Origin: Helicobacteraceae bacterium
GTDB lineage: Bacteria; Campylobacterota; Campylobacteria; Campylobacterales; Sulfurimonadaceae
Length of the DNA: 5,277 nucleotides
Direction of reading: 5' to 3'
NCBI GenBank assembly: GCA_030642185.1
Contig: DAOWOG010000127.1
Location: 1 to 5,277, forward strand
In this document: positions 1-5,277 of the stretch, one piece after another
Numbering within the stretch: the first letter of the stretch is position 1
Layout of the letters: every line of letters starts with the position of its first letter
Notes under the pieces: model-generated
Seen by the model: the letters and a program-made list of their open reading frames with translations, nothing else
Told to the model about the DNA's origin: nothing
Database searches by the model: none
Position numbers and translations under genes: made by a program

Positions 1-69
1 ATTAGGCGTCATAATATCAATAGAAGTACATTTCTAGTGGAGAGTGCTATGAAGCAGGTAAATATTTAG
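1..69 (+). CDS. Possible C-terminal tail of an unidentified plus-strand gene
   Basis: The first plus-strand frame is open from the left edge to a TAG at 67-69, giving 22 residues that end in SAMKQVNI. The other two plus frames close within the first 37 bases. If real, this is the end of a gene convergent with lolA, with 21 bases between the two stop codons. The fragment is too short to identify, and a 22-codon open frame can easily arise by chance. In favour is only its fairly protein-like composition and the hairpins that follow it. I cannot name a family. Confidence 0.25.
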   Translation: MRRHNINRSTFLVESAMKQVNI

Positions 70-74
70 CTTCA
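50..74. repeat. Small inverted repeat with nested AT palindrome
   Basis: TGAAGC at 50-55 is the reverse complement of GCTTCA at 69-74. Between them lies the perfect palindrome TAAATATTTA (59-68). The two stems could stack with a 3-base bulge (AGG, 56-58). The structure covers the stop of the possible plus-strand tail and lies just beyond the lolA stop. There is no clear T-run after it in either direction, so it is at best a weak terminator or 3'-end stem-loop. Confidence 0.35.
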
Positions 75-78
75 CTTT

Positions 79-95
79 ATTGATCGTTGATCAAT
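79..95 (-). terminator. Hairpin across the lolA stop codon, possible weak terminator
   Basis: ATTGATC (79-85) and GATCAAT (89-95) form a perfect 7-bp stem with a 3-base loop. The lolA stop codon (91-93) is inside the stem. The stem is AT-rich (5 A/T, 2 G/C pairs) and lacks a following U-tract on the minus strand, so it is not a canonical intrinsic terminator. It could still protect the mRNA 3' end or, with the repeat at 50-74, help separate convergent transcripts. The palindrome is seen directly; its role is inferred. Confidence 0.3.
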
Positions 96-606
96 CCCTC
101 AAAATATCATAATCGCTGGGTATCATCGCTTTGAAAACTGTGTCATCGATCGCCTTATTGATACTTTGTCCGGAAAAAAGTATGACGACTCTGTTTTGAA
201 AAACATCTTCATAGCTTATGGATTGGATGAGATCCTTCTCCATAGTAATCAGAAATTTCATGTCGCGATAGTGTGCCTCATAATGATCATTGCCAATGGA
301 TTTTGCACTGGTGAGAATGGTAAAAAGATCAATGTCGTTACGTACTTTTTTGATGATAGCCTGTTCAAGATCAGGTTCGATGATAACCACCTTGTACTCG
401 CGGATATAGATCTGTTTTTCTACCGGAGTGACATAGTTCCAGAGTGCCATATTGGGGCGTTTTGTCTGAATGTGGCCTTTATAGACAATGCTTTTGTTCT
501 GATCATCGGTAATACGCTGTTCGAAATCAGCTGAGAATGTACTGACAGAGTCAAAAAAGCCAAAGAGTGATGTAACTGAGAGCAGGGTGATCAAAAACAG
601 ACGCAT
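91..606 (-). CDS. lolA: LolA, periplasmic outer-membrane lipoprotein carrier
   Basis: LolA accepts mature lipoproteins from the inner-membrane Lol ABC transporter and carries them through the periplasm to the outer membrane. The protein is 171 aa, the usual size for short campylobacterial LolA. Residues 1-16 are a hydrophobic signal peptide without a clean A-x-A site. Family features follow: FSADFEQ near 24-30, VYKGHIQTKRPNMALWNY at 41-58 (the β-strand region with the conserved W), P61 and K64, and an IEP-L-Q stretch at 76-82. From memory it resembles H. pylori HP0785 closely. Start: an upstream in-frame ATG at 636 exists, but the ATG at 606 has AAGGA (615-619) 8 bases ahead and begins directly with the signal peptide; the ATG at 612 is too close to that site. 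It lies 46 bases after the LolA-like gene and is probably cotranscribed with it. Many bacteria need a separate LolB receptor; none is visible here, and Campylobacterota are thought to lack one. Confidence 0.92.
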   Translation of the reverse strand: MRLFLITLLSVTSLFGFFDSVSTFSADFEQRITDDQNKSIVYKGHIQTKRPNMALWNYVTPVEKQIYIREYKVVIIEPDLEQAIIKKVRNDIDLFTILTSAKSIGNDHYEAHYRDMKFLITMEKDLIQSISYEDVFQNRVVILFSGQSINKAIDDTVFKAMIPSDYDILRD

Positions 607-614
607 AAGCATAA

Positions 615-619
615 TCCTT
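615..619 (-). promoter_or_regulatory. Ribosome binding site of lolA
   Basis: On the minus strand AAGGA lies 8 bases before the ATG at 606 and only 2 before the in-frame ATG at 612. This spacing supports the start at 606 over 612 and 636. It sits in the 46-base gap after the upstream gene, so lolA can be translated independently of it. Confidence 0.7.
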
Positions 620-652
620 AAAATGGGAAATGACATTATGGCCTATTACTTA

Positions 653-1573
653 TTATTTTTTGATTTTACGCAGTGTCTTTTCACTCCAAAAGGAAGGTTT
701 GATTTTTTTATCATTGATGTTAATGATACTGGGGGGAATATAATTGACAGTCTCAAATTTCGTTTCCGGATCGATACTGTACCAATAAGTCCACATGGCA
801 CGTTCATCATCAATACCTTTGACTTTAACCCATTGCCTGTCAATAGTCTTAATAGGTTTGTTCTCTTTATAGAAGTGGGTTCGGTAGACAGTAAAGTGCT
901 TTGTATCAACGTAGTCAATGCGGTAGTCATACCAGGCATCTTCTTTTGGTGTTGCTTTCAGGACATAGACTTCCGCACGCAATTTATGTTTTTTCTGCGG
1001 CAGTTTTTTTGTATAACGATTCATTTGGGACGGTTCCAGTACCATCTGTCCAAAGTCAAAATCCATTGTACTTGTCGTTACCAATTCATAATCGTCCTGA
1101 GAGAGCCGGCGAAGTTTGGCCTCTTCCATAAAGGCGACGTCAGCGGCACTGTAGCCCATGTTTTTGGAAGGTTCAGCCATACGCCTGACTTTTCGAAGTG
1201 CCGGCAGCCACATAAGCATTTCTATTGAGCGTTCTGCATCAACATACTCTCTCACCAATACTCCGGTTCCCCTCATCTTTCCGGAGATAAATATTACAAG
1301 ATCTTTTGATTTTGTATTACCGTCTGAGTAGTCGTTGTTCAAATAGCGTTCTGCCCGAAAAACTTTCGGTTTTTTACCCTGAACCCGACGTACAATTAAA
1401 ATACTGTTTGCTTTAGTGGCTTCAAGCAGCTGGTTATCAAGATAAAACTGATGATTGACAAAATAGACCTGTTTGGATATTTCATCGGCATTGATTTCAG
1501 TCGGATAAGGCAATGATCTGTCAACATTGGCGTATAACAAAGTTCCTAGAAGCAAGAGCACAACAAAACGCAT
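653..1573 (-). CDS. LolA-like outer membrane lipoprotein-sorting family protein
   Basis: A secreted 306-aa protein of the family usually annotated 'outer membrane lipoprotein-sorting protein' (LolA_like, PF17131 as I recall). It has a signal peptide at 1-15 (MRFVVLLLLGTLLYA, cut expected after LYA). The family signature is the motif MLMWLPALRKVRRM at 119-132, followed by a Gly-Tyr-Ser-Ala-Asp stretch near 140-145. The rest is β-rich, with aromatic residues (WYDYRIDY near 214-221, YWYSID near 263-268), as expected for a LolA-type half-barrel. The C-terminus is basic (KTLRKIKK). Start: the ATG at 1573 has AAGGGA (1581-1586) 7 bases ahead and opens the signal peptide; the longer frame from 1621 would begin upstream of the predicted transcription start. 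Family members often occur with RND/MMPL-type exporters and are thought to carry lipids or lipoproteins. Here the neighbour is lolA, so a job in the Lol route is an inference. The exact cargo is unknown. Confidence 0.8.
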   Translation of the reverse strand: MRFVVLLLLGTLLYANVDRSLPYPTEINADEISKQVYFVNHQFYLDNQLLEATKANSILIVRRVQGKKPKVFRAERYLNNDYSDGNTKSKDLVIFISGKMRGTGVLVREYVDAERSIEMLMWLPALRKVRRMAEPSKNMGYSAADVAFMEEAKLRRLSQDDYELVTTSTMDFDFGQMVLEPSQMNRYTKKLPQKKHKLRAEVYVLKATPKEDAWYDYRIDYVDTKHFTVYRTHFYKENKPIKTIDRQWVKVKGIDDERAMWTYWYSIDPETKFETVNYIPPSIININDKKIKPSFWSEKTLRKIKK

Positions 1574-1604
1574 TAATCTATCCCTTGTAATGGCAATTTT
1601 TCTT

Positions 1605-1613
1605 ATTATATCA
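1605..1613 (-). promoter_or_regulatory. Extended -10 promoter for the LolA-like/lolA unit
   Basis: The minus strand reads TGATATAAT, a perfect extended -10 (TGn plus TATAAT at 1610-1605). No good -35 hexamer lies 17 bases upstream, which is normal for σ70 promoters in Campylobacterota, where periodic T/A-rich DNA takes that place. Transcription would begin near 1598, giving a leader of about 25 bases before the ATG at 1573. The predicted start excludes the longer reading from 1621. Confidence 0.65.
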
Positions 1614-1644
1614 TAAGCCATTCTAATATCATAAAATTATGATA
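1609..1644. repeat. Three TATCATAA half-sites at the lol promoter
   Basis: TATCATAA occurs at 1609-1616 and 1627-1634 in the same orientation, and inverted as TTATGATA at 1637-1644. The last two form an 18-bp near-perfect palindrome with a 2-base centre. The first copy overlaps the extended -10 of the leftward promoter and the other two lie just upstream of it, where a repressor or activator could bind. The repeats are seen directly. The operator role is an inference, and AT-rich DNA makes chance matches easier. Confidence 0.4.
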
Positions 1645-1681
1645 ATGAATATTGACCCAGGATTTGAATAAAGTATATATC

Positions 1682-1710
1682 GTGACATTAATATTCATAT
1701 ATTATATAAT
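1682..1710 (+). promoter_or_regulatory. Candidate upstream secA promoter
   Basis: GTGACA (1682-1687), one mismatch from TTGACA, is followed after exactly 17 bases by TATAAT (1705-1710). Transcription would start near 1717, about 104 bases before secA. The -10 lies inside a 16-bp palindrome (1698-1713), so it may instead be just part of AT-rich DNA. It would be a secondary promoter next to the stronger candidate at 1781. Confidence 0.35.
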
Positions 1711-1713
1711 ATA
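1698..1713. repeat. 16-bp AT-only palindrome
   Basis: TATATTATATAATATA is a perfect palindrome made only of A and T, in the middle of the divergent intergenic region. A nearby 9-bp inverted pair, ATGAATATT (1645-1653) and AATATTCAT (1690-1698), ends at its left edge. It may be easily melted DNA, a binding site, or chance in AT-rich sequence. Confidence 0.4.
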
Positions 1714-1740
1714 AATACGCACTGTATTTCTACACACACC

Positions 1741-1786
1741 TTTTTATATCTCCTTTAGCAAATCCATATATTTGCTTGGCTATAAT
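1741..1786 (+). promoter_or_regulatory. Main secA promoter
   Basis: A perfect TATAAT at 1781-1786 is preceded by TTTGCTTGGC and by spaced T-rich tracts (1741-1745, 1754-1756, 1771-1773). This is the σ70 promoter style of Campylobacterota, without a clear -35 box. Transcription would start near 1793, leaving a leader of about 28 bases before the secA ATG at 1821. Because the -10 box falls inside the open frame that extends upstream to a TTG at 1776, that longer secA start would be upstream of its own transcript. Confidence 0.65.
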
Positions 1787-1810
1787 CACCTCCAATAATA
1801 TATACATGAC

Positions 1811-1814
1811 AAGG
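1811..1814 (+). promoter_or_regulatory. Ribosome binding site of secA
   Basis: AAGG sits 6 bases before the ATG at 1821. The in-frame ATG at 1806 and TTG at 1776 have no comparable site in front of them. This decides the start in favour of [17 protein letters not shown], which aligns with remembered campylobacterial SecA N-termini. Confidence 0.65.
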
Positions 1815-1820
1815 CAGAAA

Positions 1821-4388
1821 ATGCTTCAGACACTTACCGGAAAAATCTTCGGCACCCAGAATGATCGTGAGTTAAAACGATATGAAAAACGTGTGCAGCG
1901 TATCAATGCACTGGAACCAAAATATGAGGCGATGAGTGATGATGAGCTCAAACATGCCTTTAATGAACTGAAAACTGCCGTTCAGAACAATGACCGCTCG
2001 CTCAACGATGTTCTTGAAGACTCTTTCGCCATTACACGCGAAGCCAGTAAACGCGTTTTGAATTTGCGCCACTTTGATGTTCAGCTGACAGGCGGAATGG
2101 TACTTAACGAAGGCTGTATCGCCGAGATGAAAACCGGTGAAGGTAAAACACTGGTTGCTACACTGGCTGTTGCTTTAAATGCGATGAAAGGAAAAGGGGT
2201 TCATATCGTTACCGTCAATGATTACCTTGCCCGTCGTGACGGCAAGGATATGGGCGTACTTTACAGTTTTCTCGGATATGAAACAGGGATAATCCTTGAA
2301 GGTCAATATGATCCGATCGAAAAACGCAAACACTATTTTGCCGATATTACCTACGGAACCAATAACGAGTTCGGGTTTGATTATCTGCGTGATAACATGA
2401 GTTATTCACAAGAGCAGAAAGTGCAGCGTGACTACAACTTTGTTATCGTGGATGAAGTGGATTCGATCCTGATTGATGAAGCGCGTACACCACTGATCAT
2501 CTCCGGCCCGACCAGCCGTAAACTGGATAATTATGTCAAAGCGGATTATGTAGCCAGAAATCTCAAAATTGATGATGACTTTACCGTTGATGAAAAAGAC
2601 AAAATTGTATTGATGACGGAGGAGGGTATTGTAAGAGCACAGGAGCTCTTCGCAGTCGACAATCTCTATAGTATTAAAAATGCCATCTTGTCACATCATC
2701 TTGATCAGGCGTTAAAATCAAACTATCTTTTTGAGATCGATGTCGATTATGTTGTCAAAGACGGTGAAGTGATCATTGTCGATGAGTTTACAGGACGTTT
2801 GAGCGAAGGCCGCCGTTTTTCGGAAGGGCTGCATCAGGCACTTGAAGCCAAAGAACGTGTTGAGATCAAAGAAGAGACGCAGACGCTGGCCGACATAACG
2901 TTTCAAAATTACTTCCGTATGTATGACAAACTTGCCGGTATGACCGGTACGGCGCAGACAGAAGCGACTGAATTTTCGCAGATCTACAACCTTGATGTTA
3001 TTTCAATACCGACCAATGTACTGGTTGTCCGTGAGGACAGGAATGATCTGATCTACAAAACCGAACAGGAAAAATTTGAAGCTACGATCATTAAGATCAA
3101 AGAGCTTCAGGCCAAGGGTCAACCGGTATTGATCGGTACCGCTTCTATTGAAAAATCGGAACTGCTCCATTCACTGCTCAAAAAAGAGAAAATTGCCCAT
3201 ACAGTTTTAAATGCGAAAAACCATGAACAAGAGGGTGAGATCATTCAGCATGCCGGTGAAAAGGGTGCGATTACCATTGCAACCAACATGGCCGGACGCG
3301 GGGTTGATATTAAAATCAATGATGAAGTTATATCCCTGGGCGGTCTCTATATTTTAGGGACTGAACGTCATGAGAACAGACGTATCGATAATCAGCTGCG
3401 CGGACGATCGGGACGACAGGGAGATCCGGGTGTCACTCAGTTTTACCTAAGTCTTGAAGATGGTCTGCTGCGTATTTTCGGTTCAGACAAGATCAAAATG
3501 ATCATGGAACGTCTCGGTGTTGAAGACGGAGAATTCATAGAGTCAAAAATGGTGACCAATGCCGTTGAAAAAGCACAGAAAAAAGTGGAAAACCTGCACT
3601 ATGAAGGCCGTAAACATATTGTAGAGTACGATGATGTTGCCAATGAACAGCGTAAGATCGTCTATAAATTCAGAAATCAGCTGCTTGATCCGGAGTATGA
3701 TGTTGATGAAAAAATTGCCATTGTACGAGATGAGTATGTCCGACGCACATTAATGTTGTGTGATATCTTTGATGGTGTAGCCCGTGAAGATTTCGATCTT
3801 GAACGATTGGAGGCTATGATCAAAGAGGAGACGAATATTGCTCTTGATCATGCTGCAATCCAAAACATTGATTATGATGAACTGCAGGATGTTGTACTCT
3901 TATCACTCAAGAAAACTTATGATGAGAAAATGTCTGTGCTCAATGATGAAATGCGCAATGACATTCAACGCGAGGTCTATTTGAAAACACTGGATACGGC
4001 ATGGCGTGACCATCTCTATCAGATGGACACCATGAAAACCGGTATCCGTCTGCGTGCCTATAATCAGAAGGATCCGCTGGTTGAGTACAAGAAAGAGAGC
4101 TTCAGCCTTTTCACCGAACTGGTTGAAACCATTAAGTACGATACGGTTAAAACGCTGCATGTTATTCAATTTCAGCTCAAAGACCCTGAAGAAGAGGCAG
4201 AAGCCTTTGCCAAACAGATGGAGATCGAACAGAGACAGCAGGAAGCGCAGATGCAGCTCAATCATGGCGAAAGCAATCCCAAGGCAAAAAAAGTGGCCAG
4301 GAATGATCCATGTCCATGCGGAAGCGGTAAGAAGTATAAAAACTGCTGCGGTAAAAGCGGTCCGAAAAAAGGTGCATTCGCTTCTTGA
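1821..4388 (+). CDS. secA: SecA, preprotein translocase motor ATPase
   Basis: SecA couples ATP hydrolysis to pushing unfolded preproteins through SecYEG at the inner membrane. The protein has 855 aa and is complete (family about 840-900). NBD1 has a Q-motif region [11 protein letters not shown] (85-95), Walker A MKTGEGKT (103-110) and the DEVD Walker B box (211-214) within [15 protein letters not shown]. The preprotein cross-linking domain follows (about 228-374), then GMTGTA (373-378). NBD2 has NMAGRGVDI (489-497) and the arginine-finger motif [13 protein letters not shown] (525-537). The scaffold and two-helix-finger region carries [21 protein letters not shown] (725-745). A C-terminal zinc-binding SEC-C tail has C831, C833, C842 and C843 (C-x-C-x8-C-C), with a Q/E-rich linker before it. 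It has GRGVD where E. coli has GRGTD, and lacks the E. coli insert after that motif. I chose the ATG at 1821 for its ribosome binding site and family fit. It overlaps the following permease gene by 4 bases, which suggests cotranscription. No key residue is missing. Confidence 0.98.
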   Translation: MLQTLTGKIFGTQNDRELKRYEKRVQRINALEPKYEAMSDDELKHAFNELKTAVQNNDRSLNDVLEDSFAITREASKRVLNLRHFDVQLTGGMVLNEGCIAEMKTGEGKTLVATLAVALNAMKGKGVHIVTVNDYLARRDGKDMGVLYSFLGYETGIILEGQYDPIEKRKHYFADITYGTNNEFGFDYLRDNMSYSQEQKVQRDYNFVIVDEVDSILIDEARTPLIISGPTSRKLDNYVKADYVARNLKIDDDFTVDEKDKIVLMTEEGIVRAQELFAVDNLYSIKNAILSHHLDQALKSNYLFEIDVDYVVKDGEVIIVDEFTGRLSEGRRFSEGLHQALEAKERVEIKEETQTLADITFQNYFRMYDKLAGMTGTAQTEATEFSQIYNLDVISIPTNVLVVREDRNDLIYKTEQEKFEATIIKIKELQAKGQPVLIGTASIEKSELLHSLLKKEKIAHTVLNAKNHEQEGEIIQHAGEKGAITIATNMAGRGVDIKINDEVISLGGLYILGTERHENRRIDNQLRGRSGRQGDPGVTQFYLSLEDGLLRIFGSDKIKMIMERLGVEDGEFIESKMVTNAVEKAQKKVENLHYEGRKHIVEYDDVANEQRKIVYKFRNQLLDPEYDVDEKIAIVRDEYVRRTLMLCDIFDGVAREDFDLERLEAMIKEETNIALDHAAIQNIDYDELQDVVLLSLKKTYDEKMSVLNDEMRNDIQREVYLKTLDTAWRDHLYQMDTMKTGIRLRAYNQKDPLVEYKKESFSLFTELVETIKYDTVKTLHVIQFQLKDPEEEAEAFAKQMEIEQRQQEAQMQLNHGESNPKAKKVARNDPCPCGSGKKYKNCCGKSGPKKGAFAS

Positions 4389-5277
4389 AACAACCCAGCC
4401 TTGTTCCTTACCTCGTCAAACGTTTTTTACGTTTTGACCATGATCAGCCTTTTATTTTTCTTTCGGCACTCCTGGCATTTCTTGGCATTATGCTGGGTGT
4501 CATGGTGCTTATTATTGCCATGGCTCTGATGAATGGTTTTGACAACGAGTTTCGTAAAAAGTTGACGGTTATGAACTATCCGTTAAGTGTAGTGCCGCGC
4601 TTTTACGGCAGTGTAAACGATGAACTGCTTTTAACGTTGGAGCAAAATTTCCCGGATCTTGCTTTTAGCCCTTATGTCACGTCGGCGGTAATGGCGCGAA
4701 ACGGTACGCAGCTTGAGGGCGGGTATCTTTTCGGTGTTAATTTTAAGGACGAGGCAAAGGTCAACGAAGTTGTTCGTATTGCTTTGGAAGAGGGAGAACC
4801 GAAAAAATTTGATGTTATGGTGGGTCAAACACTCTATGATAATTTCTCCCTTTATCATGACAGCCGGTTAACCTATATTTTCACACAGATGGAGCCGGGC
4901 GGTTTGGCCGTAACTCCGAAAATAAAACGATTCAAGGTGAAAGCGGTCTTTGACTCAGGACTCTCTGCCTATGACAAAGCATTCAGCTATACAACACTTG
5001 AATCGCTTCAGAAAGTTCTGCATATTCCTGCCAATCAGTATGACGGTATCCATATTTATTCTGAAGATCCGCATAGAGATATCGAAAAAATCAAATCAAT
5101 CCTTCCCGTTTCTGTCAGCATAAAAGGGTGGTGGGAAGATAATGTCAATTTCTTTGCGGCACTTGAATTGGAAAAACGTTCATTGTTTATTGTTTTAATG
5201 CTGATTATTCTGATTGCATCGATCAATATCATCTCGTCATTGCTGATGACAGTGATGAACCGTCGAAGCGATATCGC
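4385..5277 (+). CDS. LolF-like (LolC/LolE) lipoprotein-releasing ABC permease, 3' end cut by window
   Basis: Inner-membrane subunit of the Lol ABC transporter, which pulls mature lipoproteins out of the inner membrane and hands them to LolA. The visible 297 residues begin with [17 protein letters not shown], typical of LolC/E. TM1 is at about 23-50. A large periplasmic domain follows (about 51-258), then the conserved [15 protein letters not shown] stretch (249-265) and TM2 at about 266-291. MNRRSDI at 291-297 is the start of the cytoplasmic coupling segment. The stretch 166-184 (FTQMEPGG to RFKV, prolines 171 and 178) sits where the E. coli LolC Hook that binds LolA lies. The last two TMs (expected total about 400 aa) are outside the window. 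Start: TTG at 4385 overlaps the secA stop (shared TTGA); it is the only usual start codon in frame before TM1, and the next ATG (codon 36) would cut TM1. An AAAAAAGG (4365-4372) lies 12 bases upstream. From memory it resembles H. pylori HP0787. It is probably a single LolC/E-type permease acting as a homodimer. Confidence 0.9.
   Translation, partial: MKQPSLVPYLVKRFLRFDHDQPFIFLSALLAFLGIMLGVMVLIIAMALMNGFDNEFRKKLTVMNYPLSVVPRFYGSVNDELLLTLEQNFPDLAFSPYVTSAVMARNGTQLEGGYLFGVNFKDEAKVNEVVRIALEEGEPKKFDVMVGQTLYDNFSLYHDSRLTYIFTQMEPGGLAVTPKIKRFKVKAVFDSGLSAYDKAFSYTTLESLQKVLHIPANQYDGIHIYSEDPHRDIEKIKSILPVSVSIKGWWEDNVNFFAALELEKRSLFIVLMLIILIASINIISSLLMTVMNRRSDI

Noticed and set aside
166..534. Plus-strand open frame of 122 codons inside lolA
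   Set aside because: Antisense shadow of lolA; no family resemblance.
587..1228. Plus-strand open frame of 213 codons opposite the lolA 5' end and the LolA-like gene
   Set aside because: Antisense to two well-supported genes; its translation is rich in F and I with no recognisable domain, and I saw no ribosome binding site or promoter for it.
1637..1653. Fur-box-like sequence (ATTATGATAATGAATATT-type) in the intergenic region
   Set aside because: It resembles GATAAT-type repeats, but AT-rich DNA gives many such matches; too few clear hexamers to call it.
1872..4265. Several minus-strand open frames of 62-120 codons within secA
   Set aside because: Shadows of the conserved secA reading frame; secA is intact throughout, with all motifs in order.
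4054..4437. Plus-strand open frame of 127 codons overlapping the end of secA and the start of the permease
   Set aside because: Out of frame with both real genes; arginine- and serine-rich shadow translation, no domain.
4631..4858. Minus-strand open frame of 75 codons within the permease
   Set aside because: The opposite strand encodes the recognisable LolC/E periplasmic domain.
1..5277. Mobile elements, tRNA or rRNA genes, CRISPR arrays, riboswitches
   Set aside because: I saw no transposase, terminal repeats, cloverleaf, spaced repeat array or long structured leader; base and codon use look even across the genes.

Overview
The window looks like chromosomal DNA from a member of the Campylobacterota (the former Epsilonproteobacteria). 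A free-living sulfur-oxidising type such as the Sulfurimonas/Sulfuricurvum group is more likely than a host-associated Helicobacter or Campylobacter. The reasons are the SecA N-terminus and its GRGVD variant, the T-rich promoters with strong TATAAT boxes, and the order lolA / secA / Lol permease. From memory, that order matches Helicobacter pylori HP0785-HP0786-HP0787. The genus is an inference; no rRNA or other marker is present.

Layout: the first 90 bases are the end of whatever lies to the left. They hold a possible 22-codon tail of a plus-strand gene and two small hairpins. On the minus strand follows a two-gene unit transcribed right to left: a LolA-like lipoprotein-sorting-family protein (653-1573), then lolA itself (91-606), 46 bp apart. 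A 247-bp AT-rich divergent intergenic region (1574-1820) carries a promoter for each direction and several palindromes. On the plus strand secA (1821-4388) is followed, with a 4-base overlap, by a LolC/LolE-type ABC permease (LolF-like, from 4385), which runs off the right edge.

The genes share a theme, envelope protein and lipoprotein export. SecA drives preproteins, including prolipoproteins, through SecYEG. The LolF-like permease, with a LolD ATPase encoded elsewhere, extracts mature lipoproteins from the inner membrane. LolA carries them across the periplasm. The second LolA-fold protein may serve a related lipid or lipoprotein path.

I did not find a new system here. The genes are recognisable housekeeping genes. 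The points worth a second look are the tandem of two different LolA-fold proteins, the repeats around the divergent promoters, and the start-codon and overlap details of secA and the permease.
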